From Acidobacteriota bacterium (GTDB lineage Bacteria > Acidobacteriota > Aminicenantia > UBA2199), in NCBI GenBank assembly GCA_028749105.1, contig JAQUQF010000090.1, forward strand, positions 1 through 7,122: a stretch of DNA of 7,122 bases, in the 5' to 3' direction. Below the pieces are notes generated by a model, which saw only the letters and a program-made list of their open reading frames with translations, made no database searches and was not told the origin of the DNA. The position numbers and the translations under genes are program-made. Positions 1-7,122 of the stretch are shown here, in pieces (the first letter of the stretch is position 1; each line of letters begins with the position of its first letter).

Positions 1-1029
1 GATGATCTTGCCCGCGTTTCCCGATTGGCCGATCGCGAAGGCCTCGGCGAAATCTTCCATCTTGAAACGGTGGGTGATCAACGGCTTCAGGTCGACCTTG
101 CCCGAGACCAGCAGGGCGTCCATCTGATACCAGGTTTCGAACATGCGCCGGCCGTTGATGCCCTGGACGGTCACTCCCGGGAAGATGATGTCCTTGGCCA
201 GGTCAAGGCTCAGCGGCTTGGCCGGAATGCCCAGCAGCGAATAACGCCCGTTCTTGCGGATGGAGCGGAAGCCCTGGGCAATGGCGGCCGGGTGGCCCGA
301 CATCTCCAGCACCACATCCACCCCCTGGCCCCCGGTCAGACCCCGGACAACCTCCTCCACGTTTTCCTTGACCGGGTCGATGACGCGGTCGGCGCCCATC
401 TTGCGCGCCAGCTCCTGGCGGAACGGCATCACCTCGCTGACCAGAACCAATGATGCCCCGGCTGCCTTGCACACCGGGATGGCGGCGATGCCGATGGGGC
501 CGCCGCCCAGGATGAGGAACGACTTGCCCACGGTTGCGCCGGCCATGACCGTATGCACGGCATTGCCGAAGGGGTCGTATATGGCGGCAAACTCGGGGTC
601 GATGCCAGCGGGCACGCGCCACAGGTTGGACTCGGGGACGGCGATGAAATCGGCGAAGCAGCCGTCGCCGTCGACGCCGAGAATGACCACGTGTTCGCAC
701 AGATGGGCGTTGCCGGTGCGGCATTGGAAGCACTGGTTGCAGACCACGTGCATCTCGGCGGTGACGATGTCTCCGACCTGGTAGTGGCGGACATCGGCGC
801 CGGCCTCCACGATCTCGCCGTAGAACTCGTGGCCCGTGGTCACGGGCGGCTTCAACCGGTTCTGTGACCACTCGTCCCACTTGTAGATGTGCAGGTCAGT
901 GCCGCAGATGGCCCGCTTGCTGACCCTGATCAGGACTTCACTGGATTTGATCGTCGGGATGGGCACGTCCCTCATCTCCAGCCCGGGCCCGGGTTTCATT
1001 TTGCGCAGCGCCTTCATATTGCCTTTCAT
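1..1029 (-). CDS. tdh: L-threonine 3-dehydrogenase, zinc-dependent (3' end cut by window edge)
   Basis: Oxidises L-threonine with NAD+ to 2-amino-3-oxobutanoate, the first step of cytosolic threonine breakdown to glycine and acetyl-CoA. The 343 codons visible translate to a medium-chain zinc alcohol dehydrogenase. Visible motifs are AICGTDLHIYKWDEWSQ (residues 40-56, catalytic-zinc Cys42), GHE at 66-68 (His67, Glu68), four structural-zinc cysteines (97, 100, 103, 111), DPFGNAVHT at 152-160 and the Rossmann loop GGGPIG at 175-180. GRRMFETWYQM near 293-303 is very close to the E. coli enzyme. His94 aligns with E. coli His90, linked to threonine specificity, so tdh is preferred over generic sorbitol or alcohol dehydrogenase. 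E. coli Tdh has 341 residues, so only a few C-terminal residues and the stop are missing. The start at 1029 has AAAGGAG seven bases upstream; the in-frame Met5 matches the E. coli start but has a poorer ribosome site. The usual partner, 2-amino-3-ketobutyrate CoA ligase (kbl), would lie beyond the left edge and is not seen. Confidence 0.95.
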   Translation of the reverse strand, partial: MKGNMKALRKMKPGPGLEMRDVPIPTIKSSEVLIRVSKRAICGTDLHIYKWDEWSQNRLKPPVTTGHEFYGEIVEAGADVRHYQVGDIVTAEMHVVCNQCFQCRTGNAHLCEHVVILGVDGDGCFADFIAVPESNLWRVPAGIDPEFAAIYDPFGNAVHTVMAGATVGKSFLILGGGPIGIAAIPVCKAAGASLVLVSEVMPFRQELARKMGADRVIDPVKENVEEVVRGLTGGQGVDVVLEMSGHPAAIAQGFRSIRKNGRYSLLGIPAKPLSLDLAKDIIFPGVTVQGINGRRMFETWYQMDALLVSGKVDLKPLITHRFKMEDFAEAFAIGQSGNAGKII

Positions 1030-1036
1030 GGGAGAA

Positions 1037-1086
1037 CTCCTTTGGTGACTAAGGGCCATTCTAGTATTTCCCCGGCCGGAATGCAA
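1037..1086 (-). promoter_or_regulatory. Predicted tdh promoter and Shine-Dalgarno
   Basis: Read on the minus strand: a -35-like TTGCAT (1086-1081, three of six matches), a 17-bp spacer, and a -10 TAGAAT (1063-1058, five of six). This predicts a transcript start near 1051 and a leader of about 22 nt. The leader contains AAAGGAG (1043-1037), seven bases before the ATG at 1029. Unlike four other promoters in the window, this one leaves room for a normal ribosome binding site. The -35 is weak, so the exact promoter is less sure than the ribosome site. Confidence 0.55.
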
Positions 1087-1097
1087 GCGGGCACAGC

Positions 1098-1125
1098 GTG
1101 ACGCGCAACACGTGACGCGGGACGC
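1098..1125. repeat. GC-rich 7-bp-period repeat array (GTGACGC)
   Basis: Four consecutive heptamers are GTGACGC (1098-1104), GCAACAC (1105-1111), GTGACGC (1112-1118) and GGGACGC (1119-1125). The first and third are identical, the fourth differs at one base, and the second is diverged. The array sits between the divergent promoters of tdh and the membrane-protein gene, outside both coding regions. Its role is unknown. Short tandem heptamers between genes are known in several bacterial groups, for example the STRR repeats of cyanobacteria. Confidence 0.6.
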
Positions 1126-1149
1126 GGGGTGTGAAAGATCGGCAATCAC

Positions 1150-1178
1150 TTCCCATTTCGTCTATCTCCGGATATAAT
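1150..1178 (+). promoter_or_regulatory. Predicted promoter of the membrane-protein gene, leaderless arrangement
   Basis: A perfect -10 box TATAAT (1173-1178) lies 17 bp after a weak -35 TTCCCA (1150-1155, four of six). Only six bases separate the -10 from the ATG at 1185, so transcription would start at or within a base or two of the start codon. There is no Shine-Dalgarno sequence before the ATG. This also argues against an upstream GTG start at 1131, because the promoter would then lie inside the gene. Confidence 0.65.
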
Positions 1179-1184
1179 GGGCCC

Positions 1185-2006
1185 ATGAAAAAGAATCTCC
1201 TACTATGGATCCTCGCTTTCGTATTCACTTTGTTTTTAGCGATATATCAGCGCCTGAGCGGCCCGACCCACCCGGTCAGGGGGAAGGAAAACGTTGCCGG
1301 AGTCCGGATCACGTACCGGCTGCTCCGCAGCTGGACCAGCCATCAGCCGCTGCCGGTGCGCGTGGCGGGAAACGGCATCGCCTCCATGCGCCTGCATTAT
1401 CGCCGCTACCCGCTGATCGCAGGCGAGGAGTGGTCGATCGTGCAGATGGTCACCCAGGACGACGCGTTCCAGGCTTTTATCCCCGGCCAGCCCGCCGCCG
1501 GCAAGGTGGCCTACAAGGTGGAGGTGGTCTCCCCGGGCCGAGTGACCTGGCTTGATGAAGGGAAGCCCGTCGTGGCCCGCTTCAAGGACGATGTGCCGGC
1601 CTGGCTGCTGATCCCGCACATCCTCTTCATGTTCGCCGGCATGCTGCTGGCGTTCCGCACCGGCCTGGGCGCGCTGCTCAACGACCCACAATGGCAGCGC
1701 CTGCTGCCTTGGACACTGGCCGTCACCGCCCTGGGCGGCCTGCTCCTCGGCCCCCTGGTGCAGAAATACGCCTTCGGCGCCCTGTGGACCGGCTTTCCAC
1801 TGGGGCGCGACCTGACCGACACCAAGATCCTGCTCGTGATCGCAGCCTGGCTGGCCGCGTTATTCCTCAGGAAAAAGAGCCGCTTCTGGGTCGTGGCGGC
1901 AACCGTGCTGATGGTACTCATCTATTTGATCCCGCATTCGGTCATGGGATCGGAGCTGAATTATAAGACAGGAAAAATAGAAACGGCAAAGACAATCAGA
2001 CAATAG
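1185..2006 (+). CDS. Uncharacterised multi-pass membrane protein, 273 aa
   Basis: I do not recognise a named family. The protein starts with a lysine-capped hydrophobic helix (residues about 4-21; signal anchor or uncleaved signal). A soluble region follows (about 22-137), rich in short beta-like stretches and probably outside the cytoplasm. Four further hydrophobic helices lie at about 139-158, 173-191, 213-228 and 233-249, then a short polar tail. Between helices 3 and 4 is a distinctive loop, QKYAFGALWTGFPLGRDLTD (193-212), that looks like a family signature. Histidines in or at the membrane segments (His145, His251) could bind a cofactor such as haem, but no CXXCH or other clear motif is present. 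The start at 1185 was chosen because the signal anchor begins there and a TATAAT sits just upstream; an in-frame GTG at 1131 would add 18 residues with no good ribosome site. It is divergent from tdh and convergent with the flavoenzyme gene, so it appears to be a single-gene unit. Confidence 0.85.
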   Translation: MKKNLLLWILAFVFTLFLAIYQRLSGPTHPVRGKENVAGVRITYRLLRSWTSHQPLPVRVAGNGIASMRLHYRRYPLIAGEEWSIVQMVTQDDAFQAFIPGQPAAGKVAYKVEVVSPGRVTWLDEGKPVVARFKDDVPAWLLIPHILFMFAGMLLAFRTGLGALLNDPQWQRLLPWTLAVTALGGLLLGPLVQKYAFGALWTGFPLGRDLTDTKILLVIAAWLAALFLRKKSRFWVVAATVLMVLIYLIPHSVMGSELNYKTGKIETAKTIRQ

Positions 2007-2033
2007 CATCCGGCCGTGCGCTGAGAATGGATT

Positions 2034-3041
2034 TTACAGTCCCAGCTTGAAAAACGTCTCCTCGGCCTCGGCCACCAACCTCCCGACAATCTCCTTGACC
2101 GACTTGGTATCGTGGATCAGGCCAACGCTCTGCCCGGCCATCAGCGAGCCATACTCCACGTCGCCGTCCTGGACGGCGCGGCGCAGGGCGCCGACCCAGT
2201 ATTTTTCCACCTCGAACTGCGCCTGGGTGCGGTGGATCTCGCCGCGCTCCAGTTTCTGGATCAGCTCCAGCTGCAGGCGGCCGAACTCCTCGCTCCCCTT
2301 GTTCTTCAGGGCGCGCACGGCCACCACCGGCAGGGCCGAGCTGTACTGCGGCGTGGCGAAGGCCTCGCGGGAGCGGGCCTTGCGGAACTTTTCCTTGAAC
2401 GCCGGGTGGGCCGGGCTCTCCTCGGCCATGGCGAAGATGGTTCCCATCTGCACCCCCGCCGCCCCCATCAGCAGCAGGTGGGCGATCATGCGGCCGCTGG
2501 CGATGCCGCCGGCGACGAAGACCGGCAGCTGCGGGTAATGGAACAGCACCTGCTGGATGAGGACGATGGTTGAAACATGGCCGATGTGGCCGCCAGCCTC
2601 GCTCCCTTCCAGGATGAGGGCGTCGGCGCCGTAAGCGATCATGCGTTCGGCGATGGAGTCATTGGAGGCGAAGCACAGCACCCTGGCGCCGCTCTCCTTG
2701 GCGATGCGCACTTCCTCCTGGCGCGGGAAGCTGCCGGCGAACACAATGTACGGCACGTTCCAGGAAGCCACTTTTTCCAGGTGCGACAGGTAATTGGGAG
2801 CGATGGTGATCAGGTTGACGGCAAATCGGCAGCCGCTTGCCTTCAGTTCCATCACTTCCTGCTCCAGGACAGCGGCGGGCATGTTGCCGGCGGCGAGGAC
2901 GCCGAAGGCGCCGGCGCCGGCCACCGACTTGACCAGTCCCGAGGTGCTGATCCAGGTCATGGCGCCGGCGATCAGGGGGTATTCGACCCCCAGGAAATCG
3001 CGGCCGCGCTGCCAGTATTTTTGGTGCTTTTTGGCTATCAT
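2034..3041 (-). CDS. FMN-dependent FabK-type enoyl-ACP reductase / nitronate monooxygenase family
   Basis: A complete 335-residue cytosolic TIM-barrel flavoprotein; the family is usually about 310-360. The N-terminal YPLIAGAMTWIS (21-32) is the typical first strand. EGSEAGGHIG (145-154) contains the conserved catalytic histidine (His152). VAGGIASGR (176-184) and GAAGVQMGTIF (193-203) are FMN-phosphate binding segments. RALKN (243-247) and the C-terminal GSLMAGQSVGLI (298-309) closely resemble FabK of Streptococcus pneumoniae, which reduces trans-2-enoyl-ACP to acyl-ACP in fatty-acid elongation. Nitronate monooxygenases share the fold and the histidine, and many relatives have unknown substrates, so the family is sure but the reaction is not. 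No fatty-acid synthesis genes are next to it, which weakens the FabK reading somewhat. It is transcribed alone, divergent from the kinase-ppdK operon; its stop lies 27 bp from that of the membrane-protein gene, with no obvious terminator between them. Confidence 0.88.
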   Translation of the reverse strand: MIAKKHQKYWQRGRDFLGVEYPLIAGAMTWISTSGLVKSVAGAGAFGVLAAGNMPAAVLEQEVMELKASGCRFAVNLITIAPNYLSHLEKVASWNVPYIVFAGSFPRQEEVRIAKESGARVLCFASNDSIAERMIAYGADALILEGSEAGGHIGHVSTIVLIQQVLFHYPQLPVFVAGGIASGRMIAHLLLMGAAGVQMGTIFAMAEESPAHPAFKEKFRKARSREAFATPQYSSALPVVAVRALKNKGSEEFGRLQLELIQKLERGEIHRTQAQFEVEKYWVGALRRAVQDGDVEYGSLMAGQSVGLIHDTKSVKEIVGRLVAEAEETFFKLGL

Positions 3042-3047
3042 AGGACT

Positions 3048-3076
3048 ATTTTAGCACAAGCGCGTGCGAAAACCAA
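3048..3076 (-). promoter_or_regulatory. Predicted promoter of the FabK-like gene, leaderless arrangement
   Basis: On the minus strand TTGGTT (3076-3071, three of six) is followed after 17 bp by TAAAAT (3053-3048, five of six). Exactly six bases then precede the ATG at 3041, the same spacing as at the membrane-protein gene. The bases between (AGTCCT) contain no Shine-Dalgarno sequence. The predicted mRNA would begin at or next to the start codon. Confidence 0.6.
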
Positions 3077-3167
3077 TTTTTTCAGCTCAGCACTTTCATA
3101 AATGTGGAGGTGTCGGGGGCTTTCCCGATTATTCCGCGGTTCCTCCTTGAATTCGGCAAAAAATTGG
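3073..3167. repeat. 10-bp inverted repeat in a divergent promoter region
   Basis: CCAATTTTTT at 3073-3082 and AAAAAATTGG at 3158-3167 are perfect inverted copies 75 bp apart. One overlaps the -35 region of the FabK-like promoter. The other lies in the -35/-10 spacer of the kinase promoter, ending two bases before its -10. Between them is a small hairpin, TCGGG (3113-3117) with CCCGA (3124-3128), 6-nt loop. The copies could be paired binding sites for a shared regulator or simply A-tracts that help promoter activity. Confidence 0.5.
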
Positions 3168-3175
3168 AATATAAT
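3147..3175 (+). promoter_or_regulatory. Predicted promoter of the kinase-ppdK operon
   Basis: TTGAAT (3147-3152, four of six) is separated by 17 bp from a perfect TATAAT (3170-3175). The ATG of the kinase gene begins at 3190, 14 bases after the -10, so the predicted leader is about 8 nt. The leader has no purine-rich Shine-Dalgarno sequence. It is likely to drive both the kinase gene and ppdK. Confidence 0.7.
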
Positions 3176-3189
3176 TCGCTCGTCTATTC

Positions 3190-3963
3190 ATGAAAACCAT
3201 TGAATTCAACCCGGATGGCAAGCCGACTATCATTACTCCGGAAGTTTCCTCCCGGGACGAAGCCGTCCGCAATGAAGTGCTGGCCGAAGCCCTGCCGCTC
3301 ATCATCCACAAGCTGAAGAACAAGCTGACCCCTGTCCTGGGCTATACGCAGATCCTGCAGACCCGGGAACTCGACGAGTTCACCCGCGAAAGGCTGACCC
3401 GGATCGAGAGGAACACGACAGAACTGACGGAAGCGCTGAACTTGCTGAAGGAATACTGCCGGCCAGTTCCGGCCGACCTGCGTCCCGGATACATCAACGA
3501 TGTCGTGGAAGGGTTGGCTCCCAGATGGCAGGCCATGGCCGCTGCCGCCGGGACGAGGATTTCACTTGAACTGGAAGACGGGCTTCCCGCGCTGCCGCTC
3601 GCTGCCGGCCGCCTGCGCATTCTGCTGCTCTCCCTGGCGGAGAACTCTATCAGCGCGCTGGAATCCAAGGCAGCCGGGAAAAAGGAGATCCGCATCACCA
3701 CGCGCGGCGGCGGGGATGCCCTGGCTCTTGCCGTTCGCGACAATGGCTGCGGCATGAGCGAGGTGGAGGCGGCGAGCGCCTGGACGCCTTTCTATGCGAA
3801 ATTTCCAGGCCACGCCGGACTGGGACTGGTGCTCTGCGAGAAGATCATCTCCGACCATGGCGCCTCCATCGCGGTGGTTTCGGTCCCCGGAGAGTCCAGC
3901 GAGTTCACGATCTCCTTTCCCCGGCCGGCATGTCCGCAAGCAAAGCAAACCAATGAGCGCTGA
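3190..3963 (+). CDS. Sensor-less histidine kinase (HisKA + HATPase), 257 aa
   Basis: A compact two-component histidine kinase. After about 30 residues with no recognisable domain, the dimerisation/phosphotransfer helix has HKLKNKLTPVLGY (40-52) with the predicted phospho-acceptor His40. The ATPase domain follows: N-box LAENSISAL (149-157, Asn152), G1 box DNGCGM (184-189), then WTPFYAKF (198-205) and G2 box GHAGLGL (207-213). All core motifs are present, so it is probably active: autophosphorylation from ATP and transfer to a response-regulator aspartate. There is no signal peptide, membrane helix or clear PAS/GAF sensor, so it should be cytosolic and may get its input from a partner protein. 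No response regulator is visible nearby. The start has no Shine-Dalgarno sequence but lies just after a strong promoter. The stop is 35 bp before ppdK on the same strand, which suggests co-transcription. Its target and signal cannot be told from the sequence. Confidence 0.9.
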   Translation: MKTIEFNPDGKPTIITPEVSSRDEAVRNEVLAEALPLIIHKLKNKLTPVLGYTQILQTRELDEFTRERLTRIERNTTELTEALNLLKEYCRPVPADLRPGYINDVVEGLAPRWQAMAAAAGTRISLELEDGLPALPLAAGRLRILLLSLAENSISALESKAAGKKEIRITTRGGGDALALAVRDNGCGMSEVEAASAWTPFYAKFPGHAGLGLVLCEKIISDHGASIAVVSVPGESSEFTISFPRPACPQAKQTNER

Positions 3964-3987
3964 AATAAATTTCCGCTCCCAATCATG

Positions 3988-3994
3988 AAGGAGG
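3988..3994 (+). promoter_or_regulatory. Strong ribosome binding site of ppdK
   Basis: AAGGAGG lies four bases before the ATG at 3999 and matches the anti-Shine-Dalgarno end of 16S rRNA well. It fixes the ppdK start. It contrasts with the first gene of the same operon, which has none, as expected for an internal gene that must recruit ribosomes on its own. Confidence 0.85.
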
Positions 3995-3998
3995 TTAC

Positions 3999-6761
<2,763 letters not shown>

Positions 6762-6763
6762 AT

Positions 6764-6880
6764 AGTAGTCAGTAGTCAGTAGACAGTAGAAAGGCCTTTA
6801 AAAGCAACTCTTGCTTGCTATTTTATTATTTCGCTCAGTGCTTGCTCCTACTGACTGCTGACTACTAACTACTGACTACT
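6764..6880. repeat. Inverted repeat made of AGTAGTC heptamers
   Basis: The left arm (6764-6789) is three AGTAGTC-type heptamers plus AGTAG. The right arm (6848-6880) is CTACT plus four heptamers of the complement GACTACT. Pairing 6764-6789 with 6855-6880 gives a 26-bp stem with two mismatches and one G-U pair; a register shifted by one heptamer pairs almost as well. The loop is about 65 bases. It contains a palindrome AAAGGCCTTT (6790-6799), a small hairpin AAGCAA-CTC-TTGCTT (6802-6816) and an AT-rich stretch. The left arm begins two bases after the ppdK stop, and the right arm ends six bases before the next -35 box. It may terminate or stabilise the ppdK transcript or be a small palindromic repeat element; a T-rich run (6880-6885) after the right arm is too short to call a clear intrinsic terminator. 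Confidence 0.85.
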
Positions 6881-6886
6881 TTCTTA

Positions 6887-6915
6887 TTGACTTTCCTGTC
6901 CTCTTTCCCTAAAAT
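6887..6915 (+). promoter_or_regulatory. Predicted strong promoter of the ABC transporter gene
   Basis: TTGACT (6887-6892, five of six) and TAAAAT (6910-6915, five of six) are separated by the ideal 17 bp. The ATG at 6928 is 12 bases after the -10, so the leader would be about 5-6 nt. The bases before the ATG (ATTTACCACC) carry no Shine-Dalgarno sequence. The transporter gene therefore has its own promoter and need not be read from ppdK. Confidence 0.72.
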
Positions 6916-6927
6916 CCATTTACCACC

Positions 6928-7122
6928 ATGAAAGCACTGGAAATAAAAGGCCTGAAAAAAACGTTCCGCTCCAATTTCCTCATTAAGAAATATCATATCC
7001 TGAAAGGCATCGACCTCGAAGTGGAAAAAGGCGAGATATTCGGTTTCCTGGGGCCGAACGGCGCCGGCAAGACCACCACCATCAAGTGCGTGATGGGCTT
7101 GCTCACCGCTGACGCCGGGGAG
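6928..7122 (+). CDS. ABC transporter ATP-binding protein (N-terminal part only)
   Basis: The first 65 codons of an ABC ATPase that continues past the right edge. An initial beta strand, MKALEIKGLKKTF, is followed by a short insert (residues about 14-21). Then come LKGIDLEVEKGEIFGFLGPN (25-44) and the Walker A loop GPNGAGKTT (42-50) with ATP-binding Lys48. IKCVMGLLTADAGE after Walker A is typical of the multidrug/antibiotic, Na+ or lipid exporter type (CcmA/NatA-like), whose ATPase pairs with a separate ABC-2 type permease. The Q-loop, signature and Walker B lie outside the window, so the substrate cannot be told. The start has no Shine-Dalgarno sequence but sits just after a good promoter. 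Confidence 0.93.
   Translation, partial: MKALEIKGLKKTFRSNFLIKKYHILKGIDLEVEKGEIFGFLGPNGAGKTTTIKCVMGLLTADAGE

Noticed and set aside
203..880. Open frames on both strands over the tdh region
   Set aside because: They are low-complexity Arg/Pro/Ala-rich shadows. The true frame, which runs off the left edge, gives a full zinc dehydrogenase.
1131..1184. GTG start at 1131 extending the membrane protein by 18 residues
   Set aside because: A TATAAT promoter box lies inside this stretch, there is no ribosome site before 1131, and the hydrophobic signal anchor begins at the ATG at 1185.
2007..2033. Bidirectional terminator between the convergent genes
   Set aside because: The 27-bp gap shows no convincing hairpin with T-runs on either strand.
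6802..6816. AAGCAA-CTC-TTGCTT hairpin followed by an AT-rich stretch as an intrinsic terminator of ppdK
   Set aside because: The six-base stem has only two G-C pairs and the following sequence is not a clean T-run. The surrounding heptamer inverted repeat would form a far longer stem.

Overview
The window looks like chromosomal DNA from a free-living, probably anaerobic bacterium with moderately high GC (about 60% by eye, third codon positions rich in G/C). Promoters are of the ordinary sigma-70 type and the genes are metabolic. The lineage cannot be fixed from the sequence. Pyruvate phosphate dikinase plus threonine dehydrogenase, short-leader promoters and short intergenic heptamer repeats would suit an uncultured Acidobacteriota/Aminicenantes-like bacterium, but that is a weak guess. 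There is no sign of phage, plasmid, transposase, CRISPR or RNA genes.

Layout, left to right. (1) A nearly complete L-threonine 3-dehydrogenase gene (tdh, minus strand) runs off the left edge. (2) A 155-bp divergent intergenic region holds the tdh promoter, a GC-rich 7-bp repeat array and the promoter of the next gene. (3) An uncharacterised membrane protein of 273 residues, with about five membrane segments and an extracytoplasmic domain, lies on the plus strand. (4) Convergent to it, 27 bp away, is an FMN-dependent FabK/nitronate monooxygenase family enzyme (minus strand). (5) A 148-bp divergent intergenic region carries two facing-away promoters and a 10-bp inverted repeat. (6) On the plus strand a small histidine kinase without a sensor domain is followed after 35 bp by pyruvate phosphate dikinase (ppdK), which has a lysine-rich C-terminal tail; the two probably form an operon. 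(7) The 166 bp after ppdK is largely filled by a long inverted repeat built of AGTAGTC heptamers, followed by a strong promoter and (8) the first 65 codons of an ABC transporter ATPase that runs off the right edge.

The genes do not form one obvious pathway. Tdh (threonine catabolism towards glycine and acetyl-CoA), PPDK (PEP/pyruvate interconversion using PPi) and the FabK-like flavoenzyme suggest central, amino-acid and lipid metabolism. The most unusual signals are regulatory or structural. Four of the five genes that have their own promoter show a -10 box so close to the ATG that the mRNA would have a leader of 0 to about 8 nt and no Shine-Dalgarno sequence, while tdh and the internal operon gene ppdK have good Shine-Dalgarno sequences. 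Two intergenic regions carry different 7-bp-period repeats, and PPDK has a histone-like basic tail. I found no convincing undescribed multi-gene system.
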